Shown here: positions 22,821 to 32,454 of the stretch, in pieces
Layout: each line of letters starts with the position of its first letter
Numbering within the stretch: position 1 is the stretch's first letter
Assembly (NCBI GenBank): GCA_050789445.1
Contig: JAILXR010000001.1
Coordinates: 2,480,001 to 2,544,000 of the forward strand
Direction: 5' to 3'
Source: JAWSVE01 sp050789445
GTDB lineage: Bacteria > Pseudomonadota > Gammaproteobacteria > Pseudomonadales > Cellvibrionaceae
Length of the DNA: 64,000 bases
Position numbers and translations under genes: made by a program
Notes under the pieces: model-generated
What the model saw: only the letters and a program-made list of their open reading frames with translations
Database searches by the model: none
Told to the model about the DNA's origin: nothing

Positions 22821-24749
22821 TTACTTCCCATTTTTTGTAAATACTAATAACACATTCCCTTCTTCGCCCTCTCTGACATTGAATCCAGAATTTACCACTA
22901 ACATTCCATTGCTAATAACAGCTCCACCACCATCAAAATAACTGCCTTTCACTTCAACACTATTCACTGTTTGATACACTTGGTCTGACGCATTGTAATC
23001 CCAAATCATGCTTCCATCATCTGTCGCATAAGCACGAAAATGCCCATCCATACCGCCAACAAAAGCCACTCCCGGAATAGTTGTCACAGCTTGAGAATAG
23101 GCATCGTTACAAAAAAATCCTTTTTTCTCTTCGCAAGTATCTACAGGTGCTGGCACATACCATTCAACTTTTCGTTTTGCGACGTTGATTGCATGCAAGC
23201 CCGGCTTTGCGCCTTTTTCTTTGTCTCGCCTTAAATCTGAAACAGCCACATAAGCATTATGCTTATCCGTAGAAAAACCCCACTGAATTCCGCCCAATGC
23301 TCCGCCGTGTCCTAATTTTTTCTGCCAAACTATTTTTCCAGTATCAGGATCCATCATATAAAAATCAGAAGATTTTTGCCCTGCGAGTAATACTGTTTTT
23401 TTATTGGGTAATTCAAATAAAATAGGAGAGCTACCAAAATCATAATCGGGACCAAGTTCTTCAGGGCAATTACCGTGTGAGCGACCTCGCCCGCAACCTA
23501 GAACAAAGTTATCTCTTGAGGTCACTTGGTTTTTCCAGCGAATATTGCCTGTTTTTAATTCCATCGCAACAATAGCATCCGATCCATCTTCAACAACATC
23601 GGTATACGAATCACCTGTAGCGACATATAAAAGACCGCGCTGAACATCAATTGTAGGTGAAGACCAAATCGCGCCGCCAGCAGGGCCAAACATTTGGTTT
23701 CCGTCTTTATTGATTTTTGTTTTTGTTGGTTCTTTATCGATAACAAATGTTTTCCAAGCGCTTTCACCCGTTGCTACATCAATAGCAGATACGCTTCCTC
23801 TAAAAGTACAACACTGGTAATCAGCGCCGGTTGCCGCGACTTCTTCGTTAGATGACATTGGCACATAGAAAAGCCCATCATGATAAATACCTGAGCCAGT
23901 AATTCTGCCCACAAGGTTTTCATCAATTTTATTTTTCCAAAGTACTTCGCCAGTTTCAGCGTCTACGCCAAAAACATAACTATCACTCGTACCAAATAAC
24001 GCAATATATTTTGTTTTTGGATATTTTTTTCCTATCACTTTTTCAATGCGCCTATCGACTTTGATAACAGTGATTGAATTTCTAACACCAGAGTCAACGT
24101 CAATACTCCAAACCGTACATCCGGTTTCTGCATCGAGAGCGAAAACTTTTCCTGGAAATAACCCTGTGAAAATATAATTCCCTACAATACTGGGCTGAGA
24201 GTTCCTTCTCCCTCCTGGGTATGAGAACGCCCATTTTACTTTCAAATCATGTAAATCGGTTTTGGAGAAGCCGGGTTGAGTTTGATGGCGAGTATTTTTT
24301 ACATTCAGCCCCCAACCATTCCATGTTGTATTTTTAGACATGTGAAGAGCAATTTTTTTATCGCATGTATTTTCATTCCAATGACTTGTCCTCTCTTCTC
24401 CAATTTTCCTCCCTGTTAGATATTCAGCGACATCATTCTTTTGCTGAGAACTCAACAAGACACCTTGGGCTCGCATCACACCACCGGTTAACGTATCAAA
24501 TATCTGTTGTGGCGGCTGAGTGCCTAGTGTCGACTTTGGCGGGGTATGATTCTGGGGGTTATCATGACAAACACTACAGCTTTTCTCGTAAACCTGCTTT
24601 CCTGCCGAAAAAACATCTCCCTTTAATTCAGATTCATCCGCAGCTATGGCGCCCATACTGCAGACAGCAAGGGTCGCCCTAAAAATAGTTGGCAGCGCCG
24701 TTACGCGCTTTATTTTTTTCAAAGCTGTATTTATTGAAGATAATTTCAT
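22821..24749 (-). CDS. PQQ quinohemoprotein, polyvinyl-alcohol-dehydrogenase-like
   Basis: 642 aa, exported (signal to about residue 38). An N-terminal cytochrome c domain has C58-S-V-C61-H62 and a methionine further on; then an eight-bladed PQQ propeller with repeated GKVFALDAETG, GYVFGVDAETGE-like W-motif blades (for example TGEVLWK, TGNIRWK, TGKIVWQ). This N-terminal-heme plus propeller order is the polyvinyl-alcohol dehydrogenase type. It would oxidise an alcohol in the periplasm and pass electrons by its heme. It converges with the dienelactone hydrolase gene and diverges from a second PQQ enzyme 460 bp away. No PQQ biosynthesis genes are in the window. Confidence 0.86.
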   Translation of the reverse strand: MKLSSINTALKKIKRVTALPTIFRATLAVCSMGAIAADESELKGDVFSAGKQVYEKSCSVCHDNPQNHTPPKSTLGTQPPQQIFDTLTGGVMRAQGVLLSSQQKNDVAEYLTGRKIGEERTSHWNENTCDKKIALHMSKNTTWNGWGLNVKNTRHQTQPGFSKTDLHDLKVKWAFSYPGGRRNSQPSIVGNYIFTGLFPGKVFALDAETGCTVWSIDVDSGVRNSITVIKVDRRIEKVIGKKYPKTKYIALFGTSDSYVFGVDAETGEVLWKNKIDENLVGRITGSGIYHDGLFYVPMSSNEEVAATGADYQCCTFRGSVSAIDVATGESAWKTFVIDKEPTKTKINKDGNQMFGPAGGAIWSSPTIDVQRGLLYVATGDSYTDVVEDGSDAIVAMELKTGNIRWKNQVTSRDNFVLGCGRGRSHGNCPEELGPDYDFGSSPILFELPNKKTVLLAGQKSSDFYMMDPDTGKIVWQKKLGHGGALGGIQWGFSTDKHNAYVAVSDLRRDKEKGAKPGLHAINVAKRKVEWYVPAPVDTCEEKKGFFCNDAYSQAVTTIPGVAFVGGMDGHFRAYATDDGSMIWDYNASDQVYQTVNSVEVKGSYFDGGGAVISNGMLVVNSGFNVREGEEGNVLLVFTKNGK

Positions 24750-25208
24750 TTCATTCTCTCTTATTATTATTTTCGTATTGCTTTGATTTATTTTTTAACA
24801 TTAATCTGGAGTATATTTATTGATGTCAGCTTAACCGGTTTAAATATTTCGCTTCAATGAAAAGTAAGTTAAAAAGAATCAATAAACAAAAATGAATTTT
24901 TCATTGCGTTAAAAACATTACCTTCATATTCTTTTTAGTCTTTAAAACATTGATCTCATAGCGCAGGATACTATTAGAAGCTTACTTTTTAGGGTATTTA
25001 AAGTCTGCAAAATACCCTTTAAATAATTAATCTTTAGCTTTTTTAAGCTGTTTTGAGAACATCACTTGGGAACAACTTATCTTTACAAGTATACTGACCA
25101 TCAAGCTAGTTTTGATAATCGTTCCAGAATAACAACTAAACAGCTAATTACACATTTAAACCATACCCTAAAAATAACTATAAATAGGCATCGCTAAAAA
25201 GGTAATTT
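24750..25208. other. divergent promoter region between two PQQ enzymes
   Basis: 460 bp, AT-rich. It holds an inverted repeat (24991-24999 AGGGTATTT against 25010-25018, 10-nt loop) that may be an operator for one or both genes. The TATTTATTG region near 24815 and AT-rich tracts could hold promoters, but I cannot assign one with confidence. Confidence 0.5.
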
Positions 25209-27479
25209 ATGCGCTCATTAATCATTATTTTAATTGTCCTTGCTGCAGCATCTGGGGTTTATTATTTTACTCAAGGCCCCGGCGTTACCAGTACAGGTGA
25301 TCGTAGTACTGGCGACAAAATAAGTTCTGATAGTCCAGACTCGAATACTTCACGTTTAGAAAATCAAAGTTCAGGAACCAACACTCAAGAAATCTCTGCC
25401 AATATTAATAAGCAACGTATTATTGATGCCGATAAAGAGCCGCAAAACTGGATGGCTCACGGGCGTACTTATGATGAATCACGCTTTAGCCCACTTACCA
25501 CAATCAATGATGGCAATATCAATGAGCTTGGCCTCGCTTGGTACTTTGATACCAAGACAAGTCGCGGCTTAGAAGCGACACCCATTGTTGTCGACGGAAC
25601 CATGTTTTCAACTGCATCGTGGAGTGTTGTGTTTGCACACAATGCAGTGACAGGTGAATTGTTATGGACCTACGATCCTAAAGTTGACAAAGCATGGGGC
25701 GCTTACGCTTGTTGTGATGTCGTAAACCGTGGTGTTGCCGTTTGGGAAGACAAAGTTTTTGTTGGCACTATCGACGGCCATCTTGTTTCGCTTGATGCGA
25801 AAACAGGAAAAGAGCTGTGGAAAATAAATACCATCGACCGAGATAAGCCTTACACCATTACAGGTGCGCCTCGAATTATTAATGGCAACGTTATCATTGG
25901 TAATGGCGGTGCCGAATTTGGTGTACGCGGTTACATCACTGCTTACGATGCCAACAGCGGCGAACAAAAATGGCGCTTTTATACAGTACCAGGGAATCCT
26001 GACGACGGTTTTGAATCAGACGCTATTGCTGAAGCTGCAAAAACCTGGAACGGCGAGTGGTGGAAATATGGCGGTGGTGGAACGGTTTGGGATTCGATGG
26101 CTTACGATCCCGAATTAAACTTAATGTACATTGGTACGGGTAATGGATCTGTTTGGAATCGCGAAGTCAGAAGTCCTGGCGGCGGCGACAATTTATATCT
26201 TTCTTCTATAGTCGCTATTAATCCCGATACCGGAAAATATGTTTGGCATTATCAAACAACGCCAGGAGACAGCTGGGATTACACCGCAACACAACATTTG
26301 ATTCTTGCCGATTTAACTATCGATGGCACTGATCGCAAAGTCATTATGCAAGCGCCAAAAAACGGTTTCTTTTATGTGATCGATAGAACAAACGGTAAAT
26401 TTATTTCAGCAGAAAATTATGTGCCGGTAACTTGGGCCAGCAAAATTGATCCTGCAACAGGACGCCCTGTTGAAACCAGTAATGCTCGTTATCAAGCCGC
26501 AAATCCGCTTGCGACTTTAACACCGGAACAACAAGCCGCTGCATTAAAAAGTTTATCTCCCGAAGAGTTAGCCGGTGCTTTTCATTTGCCGGGGCCACTG
26601 GGCGGACATAACTGGCATCCAATGAGTTTCAGCCATCAAACTGGCTTGGTCTATATTCCTGCAATTGAAATCCCTTACGCATACGGTAATGAGCCAAAGT
26701 TTGAGTTTAAAAAAGGTCGCTGGAATTTAGCAAATGACCCCATCGCGAATATGCCCACAGTGGACGATGAAGTGAATGATCGTATAGATGGTTTGCTACG
26801 TGGCCATTTAAGTGCATGGGATCCCGTTGCACAAAAAGAAGTATGGCGAAAACAACACGCTGGCTCTTGGAATGGCGGCATCTTATCAACAGCGGGTAAT
26901 TTAGTTATTCAAGGTACATCGGCTGGGGATCTTGTCGCTTACAAAGCTGACACCGGTGAAACATTGTGGACTTTCCCAGCGCAAACCGGTGTTGTTGCCC
27001 CGCCCGTTACGTTTAGTGTTGATGGTGAACAATATGTAACTGTGGTTGCTGGTTGGGGTGGTGCGTTTCCGTTAGTCGCTGGTGGTGCTGCCGAAAAAAT
27101 GCATCAAAAACATCGTGGCCGCATTTTGACCTTTAAATTAGGCGGCACAAAAACGTTACCGGCCATTGTTCCCGACGGCCCTCTTCCAGAAGTTCCAGAA
27201 CAAACTGCGTCTGCGGAAGAGATTCAAAAAGGAAAAGAAGTTTTTCATACGTATTGTGGCGTTTGTCATGGGCCTGGTGTTAAAGGCGGTGGTGTTATTG
27301 CCGACTTACGTTTTATGGGAAGTGACAAACACGCCATATTTAATGACATTGTGCTAGGCGGAATCTTTAAGTCGGTAGGCATGGTCAGCTTCTCTGACGT
27401 ATTATCTGAGCAAGATGCGCACGATGTACAAGCCTATGTTTTAAGTGAAGCCCATAAATTACGAAAACAGAAAAAATAG
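25209..27479 (+). CDS. PQQ-dependent quinohemoprotein alcohol dehydrogenase
   Basis: 756 aa with an N-terminal membrane anchor or signal (about 3-20). A PQQ propeller carries a vicinal Cys-Cys in YACCDV near 168 (the redox-active disulfide ring over PQQ), the active-site TGNGSVWNREVRSPGGGDNLYLSS and QTTPGDSWDYT, and W-motif blades. A C-terminal cytochrome c has C683-G-V-C686-H687. This is the type II quinohemoprotein alcohol dehydrogenase layout. It would oxidise short alcohols in the periplasm and reduce a cytochrome. Whether Ca or a lanthanide is used was not judged. Confidence 0.9.
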   Translation: MRSLIIILIVLAAASGVYYFTQGPGVTSTGDRSTGDKISSDSPDSNTSRLENQSSGTNTQEISANINKQRIIDADKEPQNWMAHGRTYDESRFSPLTTINDGNINELGLAWYFDTKTSRGLEATPIVVDGTMFSTASWSVVFAHNAVTGELLWTYDPKVDKAWGAYACCDVVNRGVAVWEDKVFVGTIDGHLVSLDAKTGKELWKINTIDRDKPYTITGAPRIINGNVIIGNGGAEFGVRGYITAYDANSGEQKWRFYTVPGNPDDGFESDAIAEAAKTWNGEWWKYGGGGTVWDSMAYDPELNLMYIGTGNGSVWNREVRSPGGGDNLYLSSIVAINPDTGKYVWHYQTTPGDSWDYTATQHLILADLTIDGTDRKVIMQAPKNGFFYVIDRTNGKFISAENYVPVTWASKIDPATGRPVETSNARYQAANPLATLTPEQQAAALKSLSPEELAGAFHLPGPLGGHNWHPMSFSHQTGLVYIPAIEIPYAYGNEPKFEFKKGRWNLANDPIANMPTVDDEVNDRIDGLLRGHLSAWDPVAQKEVWRKQHAGSWNGGILSTAGNLVIQGTSAGDLVAYKADTGETLWTFPAQTGVVAPPVTFSVDGEQYVTVVAGWGGAFPLVAGGAAEKMHQKHRGRILTFKLGGTKTLPAIVPDGPLPEVPEQTASAEEIQKGKEVFHTYCGVCHGPGVKGGGVIADLRFMGSDKHAIFNDIVLGGIFKSVGMVSFSDVLSEQDAHDVQAYVLSEAHKLRKQKK

Positions 27480-27813
27480 CACTCATTTCTTTCGTTAATA
27501 ATATTTATAATATGAGTCATGATACTGAAAACAAAAAGGCCATCATTTGATGGCCTTTTTTATTGCCTTCTATGAATATGACTTATACGGTTTTTCCTTT
27601 CGGAATTACCCTCACGGTTGTATTTTTCAGTCTTTTCTTTAATAGTTTGTAAGGCTACAAATCTTGATGGTTTTTTGATTATTTTTTAACTCCCTCAATG
27701 TTAGTATCGAGCATTAGATCTGAACCTCTTAAATTTCTGATTGTTAGCTGCTGCCTCCTTACAATAATATTTTAACGATTTATAATTAAACCCATAACAG
27801 AAAAGGACATAGC
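27480..27813. other. intergenic region with terminator
   Basis: 334 bp. The strong terminator at 27533-27561 ends the PQQ dehydrogenase transcript. The rest is AT-rich and leads into the serine hydrolase gene; no clear promoter or regulatory motif is seen. Confidence 0.7.
27533..27561 (+). terminator. terminator of the PQQ alcohol dehydrogenase gene
   Basis: Perfect 13-nt arms (27533-27545 and 27548-27560) followed by a T-run, about 50 nt past the stop codon. Confidence 0.9.
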
Positions 27814-29109
27814 ATGTCTTTAACTCTCTCGCTAAAAACTAAACCCTTATTAGCTGTAGCGGTTTTTTTCGCTAGTATTTTCATCTCTTCTGTTGTTTTT
27901 TCTAAAGAGTTAACGACTGCTACACCAGAAACGGTTGGAATGTCCTCTGCGACTCTAGAAAATATTGATTCAAAAATAAGAAGCTATATAGATAGTGGAC
28001 AGTTACAAGGTGTTGTCACAATGATTTCTCGACACGGAAAGGTCGTTTATAAAAACACCGCTGGAAAGTTAAATATTGAAACTGACGCGGCGATGCAAGA
28101 AGACAGTTTGTTTCGTATCTATTCTATGACAAAACCCATAGTCACCGCTGCTGCCATGCAACTGTACGAACAAGGTAAGTTTCAACTCACCGATCCTGTT
28201 TCAAAATATTTACCCGAATTTAAAAATACAAAAGTTTTTGAAGACGGACAACTCGTCGATCAAAAGCAAGCGATGACAATCCAACATTTGATGACTCACA
28301 CCAGTGGTATTGTTTATGACTTTATCGGCAATTCTCCTGTCGTCAAACAATACCAAGCCGCCAATCTTCGCGCTGCTACCACCATTAATGATTTTTCAAA
28401 AAAACTTGCTGTTCTGCCTTTACAAGAACAGCCCGGTACTCGCTGGGTATATAGTTTCTCAATTGATATATTAGGTCGTTTAATCGAAGTAGTTTCTGGA
28501 GAACCGCTTGATCAATATTTAAAAAATCATATTTTTTCACCGCTTGGAATGACAGATACTTTTTTCGAAGTACCAGCTGATAAAGTCAATCGTTTCGGCA
28601 CAAATCATCAATTTGGTCCCGATGGAAAACTCAATATTATAGATCGTCCTTCTGATAGTCCTTATACCAAAAAAGTTACCTTCTTTTCTGGCGGTGGTGG
28701 CTTAGTATCAACAGCGGATGATTACATGCGTTTTTGCCAAGCCCTCTTAAATGGCGGTGAATTGCACGGTAAACGCATCTTAGGTAGAAAAACTATCGAA
28801 TACATGGTGCGGGATCACTTGCCTGGTATTTTATCCAACGCCGGTGTTGTTACCAATGGAACTGGTGCAGTTCCTAACCGCGTAGGTTTTGGATTTGGTT
28901 TAGGCTTTGCCATTACCACAGATCCTGAAGCCGCAGGTACTATTAGTTCTGCAGGAGAATATTATTGGAGCGGTGTTGCCGGAACCATTTTCTGGATTGA
29001 TCCTGCTGAAGACTTAATAGTTATCTCTATGATTCAACAACGTGGATCACGCGTTCCACTGCGTAATACATTAAAAGCAATTACTTACGGTTCCATTCTT
29101 CGAGATTAA
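27814..29109 (+). CDS. serine hydrolase, beta-lactamase/esterase family (copy 1)
   Basis: 431 aa with a signal peptide (to about SKE at 32). It belongs to the class C beta-lactamase-like serine hydrolases: the SxxK motif is S104-M-T-K107, and a Y at YSFSID precedes the ILGRLIEVVSG block, as in EstB-type esterases. It ends with GEYYWSGVAGTIFWIDP, a marker of that branch. It likely hydrolyses small esters or amides in the periplasm rather than beta-lactams. It is followed 66 bp later by a close paralogue. Confidence 0.85.
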   Translation: MSLTLSLKTKPLLAVAVFFASIFISSVVFSKELTTATPETVGMSSATLENIDSKIRSYIDSGQLQGVVTMISRHGKVVYKNTAGKLNIETDAAMQEDSLFRIYSMTKPIVTAAAMQLYEQGKFQLTDPVSKYLPEFKNTKVFEDGQLVDQKQAMTIQHLMTHTSGIVYDFIGNSPVVKQYQAANLRAATTINDFSKKLAVLPLQEQPGTRWVYSFSIDILGRLIEVVSGEPLDQYLKNHIFSPLGMTDTFFEVPADKVNRFGTNHQFGPDGKLNIIDRPSDSPYTKKVTFFSGGGGLVSTADDYMRFCQALLNGGELHGKRILGRKTIEYMVRDHLPGILSNAGVVTNGTGAVPNRVGFGFGLGFAITTDPEAAGTISSAGEYYWSGVAGTIFWIDPAEDLIVISMIQQRGSRVPLRNTLKAITYGSILRD

Positions 29110-29175
29110 CGGCTTTAATTTTTAAAACAATTTAATTTCCGAAATTTAACAACGAATCTTATTAGGAATATTTTT

Positions 29176-30492
29176 ATGAGAACTTTTTATCAACTATCGG
29201 TTAGCTATTTAATAGTAGCTTTTTTTATTGTTTTAACTGGCTGTGCCAGCACGGGAAAATCAACAAACCTTTCATCCAGCTCTGCTAAATCTGGCTCACA
29301 AAAAATTCAATTTTCTTCGCCTGAAAAAGTGGGAATGTCATCTGAGCGCTTAAACAACGTGACGAAAATTCTAAATGACTATGTTGAAAACGGTGAGTTT
29401 GTTGGCGCTGTTAGCATGATCGCTCGACACGGCAATGTTGTTCATTTTGAAAAATTTGGCGACTTAAATAAAGATGCAAAACAAGCAGTGGAACTCGATA
29501 GTATTTTTCGCATTTATTCAATGTCAAAACCAATTACAACTATTGCGGCCATGATGTTGTATGAAGAAGGTAAATTTCAACTCACCGATCCTGTTGCAAA
29601 GTATCTACCTGAATTCAAAAATATTTTAGTGCTTAACGAGTCAGGTCAACTTGAAAAACAGAATCAACCTTTCACCATCCAGATGCTAATGTCTCACACG
29701 GCCGGATTAACCTATGGTGTTTTTGGTAACACACAGGTCGATCAGCAATATCGTAAAGCTGGAATCCTTGGCAATAAAGACCTAGCAGAAATGGTCACTG
29801 AGCTGGGTAAAATTCCATTACAATATCAACCAGGTTCAAAATGGCATTACAGTGTCTCTGTTGATGTTTTAGGTCGTTTAGTAGAAGTGCTTTCAGGCCA
29901 ACCACTTGATGTATTTTTAGAAGAAAGAATTTTTGATCCACTTGAAATGAATGATACTTTTTTTCAAGTTCCTGGAGATAAAATTAATCGCTTCGGTACT
30001 AATCATCGCTACAACCCTAAAACTCAAAAATTAGAAGTGATTGATAGCCCAGAAACAAGCCAGTACACGAAAGAGGTCACATTTTTCTCAGGTGGTGGTG
30101 GTTTACTATCAACTGCTGAAGACTACATGAAGTTTTGTCAGATGATGTTAAACGGTGGATCGTTTAATGGACATCAAATTCTTGGCAGTAAAACAATCGA
30201 TTACATGACACAAAATCACCTTAAAGGTATTTTTGCAAACCGTAGCGGTGAAAATGGACAAAACAGACCTGGCTCAGGCTTTGGTCTAGGTTTCGGCGTT
30301 TTATTGGATGCCGCTGAAGCGGGTGTCATCGGCTCTGAAGGTGAATACTACTGGGGCGGCGCTGCAGGAACTGTTTTTTGGATCGATCCAGTTGAAGATT
30401 TGATTGCGATTGTGATGGTTCAACATATGAACGTTCAAGTACCACTGCGCAAGACAATGAAAGCTGCCATTTATGGTTCATTAATAGATTAA
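29176..30492 (+). CDS. serine hydrolase, beta-lactamase/esterase family (copy 2, lipoprotein)
   Basis: 438 aa. The lipobox LTGC places the lipid on C23, so this copy is membrane-anchored while copy 1 is free. The SxxK motif is S115-M-S-K118, and long stretches match copy 1 (EEGKFQLTDPVAKYLPEFKN, KEVTFFSGGGGLLSTAEDYM, GEYYWGGAAGTVFWIDPVED). The pair looks like a tandem duplication that diverged in anchoring. It is cotranscribed with copy 1 and the downstream SDR gene. Confidence 0.85.
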   Translation: MRTFYQLSVSYLIVAFFIVLTGCASTGKSTNLSSSSAKSGSQKIQFSSPEKVGMSSERLNNVTKILNDYVENGEFVGAVSMIARHGNVVHFEKFGDLNKDAKQAVELDSIFRIYSMSKPITTIAAMMLYEEGKFQLTDPVAKYLPEFKNILVLNESGQLEKQNQPFTIQMLMSHTAGLTYGVFGNTQVDQQYRKAGILGNKDLAEMVTELGKIPLQYQPGSKWHYSVSVDVLGRLVEVLSGQPLDVFLEERIFDPLEMNDTFFQVPGDKINRFGTNHRYNPKTQKLEVIDSPETSQYTKEVTFFSGGGGLLSTAEDYMKFCQMMLNGGSFNGHQILGSKTIDYMTQNHLKGIFANRSGENGQNRPGSGFGLGFGVLLDAAEAGVIGSEGEYYWGGAAGTVFWIDPVEDLIAIVMVQHMNVQVPLRKTMKAAIYGSLID

Positions 30493-30611
30493 TTAGAATA
30501 TTTTATTCAGCGCTTTTAGCGATTCATTAAAGGCGATTTTTATATTTTTAAAACTATTCGAATAATCACATTCAAGAAAATATATTATTTAAACATTGAG
30601 GACAACACAGA

Positions 30612-31409
30612 ATGACTCTTAGAATTGATGAACTTTTTTCCGTTAAAGGCAAAGTCGCGATTGTTACTGGTGGCTCACGTGGTATTGGTAGAATGATTGC
30701 TACAGGATATGTTGAAAACGGAGCAAAAGTTTATATCACTGCACGTAAAGCATCAGCCTGTATTGAAACAGCTGAGGAACTTTCTAAACTAGGAACCTGT
30801 ATTGCTATACCGGCGGACCTATCAACAAAAGAAGGGCGTGATGCTTTTATCGCTGAAATTAAGGCAAGAGAAGATAAAATTGATATTCTAGTCAATAATG
30901 CTGGCGCCGCTTGGGGAGCACCTTTTGAAGAATTTCCAGACGAAGGCTATGACAAGATTATGGATATTAATCTTAAAGCCATTTTCATGTTAACTCGCGA
31001 CCTAATGCCATTACTTGAAAAAAATGCTTCGCAAACAAATCCAACGAAAGTAATTAATATTGGCTCTATTGATGGTCTTCGCGTTTCTACGCAAGATAAT
31101 TTTTCATACGGAGCGAGTAAAGCAGCCGTTCACTTTTTGACAAAAAATCTCGCTGTGCGCATGGCAGGAAAAGGCGTTACCTTTAATGCAATTGCTCCCG
31201 GCCCATTTGAAAGTAAAATGATGGCCCATGCACTAGATAACTTTAAAGATAAAATCGAAGCGGGAAATCCTATGGGAAGAATTGGCTGCCCAGAAGATAT
31301 GGCAGGTTTATCTTTATTCTTAGGCTCAAAAGCCAGCAACTACATTACCGGTCAAGTCATCGCACTCGACGGCGCATCACACTTAGCGCCAATAAAGGCG
31401 AATGATTAA
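30612..31409 (+). CDS. short-chain dehydrogenase/reductase
   Basis: 265 aa. The NAD(P) motif TGGSRGIGR, NNAG and the catalytic S/YxxxK (YGASKAAVH) are complete; the C-terminal end (ASNYITGQVIALDGASHLAP) is a typical SDR end. The sequence resembles RhlG-type ketoacyl reductases as I recall them, but the substrate is not certain. It follows the serine hydrolases by 119 bp and is ended by a strong palindrome. Confidence 0.9.
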   Translation: MTLRIDELFSVKGKVAIVTGGSRGIGRMIATGYVENGAKVYITARKASACIETAEELSKLGTCIAIPADLSTKEGRDAFIAEIKAREDKIDILVNNAGAAWGAPFEEFPDEGYDKIMDINLKAIFMLTRDLMPLLEKNASQTNPTKVINIGSIDGLRVSTQDNFSYGASKAAVHFLTKNLAVRMAGKGVTFNAIAPGPFESKMMAHALDNFKDKIEAGNPMGRIGCPEDMAGLSLFLGSKASNYITGQVIALDGASHLAPIKAND

Positions 31410-31440
31410 TTAAATCTTGTTGGCTTTTAATATCGCCCAC

Positions 31441-31468
31441 AAAAAAGGAGACAGCTGTCTCCTTTTTT
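31441..31468. terminator. bidirectional terminator after the SDR gene
   Basis: A 28-bp perfect palindrome with A and T runs at the ends, between the SDR gene and a leftward rhodanese gene. Confidence 0.88.
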
Positions 31469-31507
31469 ATTTCTTCCGATTTTAACGCCTAAATAAATTT
31501 AAAAAAG

Positions 31508-31855
31508 TTATTCCGAGTTCTTTACTGCTTTTTCTGCGTCTTTTAAACCACCAACATTAGTTACATTGGTATAACCCATTTTCTCTAATTCTTTTTTCGC
31601 CATACCTGCTCTACCACCACTACGACAATATAATTTGATCGGCGCATTTTTGTCTTCTGTGAGTGAAACAATTTTTTCTGTAATTTCTGTGTGAGGAATA
31701 TGCACGGCGCCATCTAAATGCCCGCTATCCCACTCTTTGTCACTTCTTACATCAACCCAAATATCTTCAGCGGCATAGAGCGGGCTCGCCAAACATGCCA
31801 TTAATAATGTAAATGTAACAAATAACGTTTTAATCATTGGATGATATTTCTTCAT
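31508..31855 (-). CDS. periplasmic rhodanese-like protein
   Basis: 115 aa with a signal peptide (to about YAAE). A single rhodanese domain has an intact active loop, C77-R-S-G-G-R, so it can carry a persulfide; it resembles PspE-type periplasmic thiosulfate sulfurtransferases. It stands alone between the SDR and the VanZ-like gene. Confidence 0.87.
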   Translation of the reverse strand: MKKYHPMIKTLFVTFTLLMACLASPLYAAEDIWVDVRSDKEWDSGHLDGAVHIPHTEITEKIVSLTEDKNAPIKLYCRSGGRAGMAKKELEKMGYTNVTNVGGLKDAEKAVKNSE

Positions 31856-32001
31856 TGCTAATTTCCTTGATCGTTATTTAAAAGTGTTGGTTTGATAATA
31901 ACAATTTTTGGTGGTTACTTGAATTCTAGTTAGTTAAAATTTCTTTACAACATTTACCAGTATCCAGCGATACCCAATCGTGACACGCTCGCTAAGACAT
32001 C

Positions 32002-32433
32002 CTATCCTATTTTATGTTTCATTTTCATATTAAAAAATAACCTAACTACCAGCACTCCTATTAACACCCCCACTGCATTTGCAACAATATCCAAGCCACT
32101 AAATTGCCTGCCTGTATATTGCTGAACAACTTCGATGATAATTGAATACAAGAATAAAAAAACAACTGAAATACTATATCGTTGCAAATGATAAAAAAGC
32201 GTTTTTTGATTGAAAACTACAGATACAAGCCAAGGCACTCCTAACGAGATAGCCATGCAAGACCAGCCGATAACGTGCAGCACCTTGTCAGATGCATGCT
32301 CAAAGGCAGAACCTGGATTAGGGGTAAGAGAAAGAAAGGTAATAACAGAAAGGAATAAAACAAACTGAAACCAACCACCAACAAAATAAATTCTCAATAA
32401 ACGATTATTTTGTTGATGGTTGGCGTTGAACAT
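32002..32433 (-). CDS. VanZ-like family membrane protein
   Basis: 143 aa with about four hydrophobic segments. The pattern ending SGLDIVANAVGVLIGVLV and SDKVLHVIGW is the VanZ-like family. The general family role is not known; it does not imply glycopeptide resistance. It lies 21 bp downstream of secB, probably in the same transcript. Confidence 0.75.
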   Translation of the reverse strand: MFNANHQQNNRLLRIYFVGGWFQFVLFLSVITFLSLTPNPGSAFEHASDKVLHVIGWSCMAISLGVPWLVSVVFNQKTLFYHLQRYSISVVFLFLYSIIIEVVQQYTGRQFSGLDIVANAVGVLIGVLVVRLFFNMKMKHKIG

Positions 32434-32454
32434 TCACTTAATCAACTTAAGTCA

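Noticed and set aside
25209..27479. Lanthanide dependence of the PQQ alcohol dehydrogenase
   Set aside because: I could not align the metal site residue by residue with confidence, so I make no claim.
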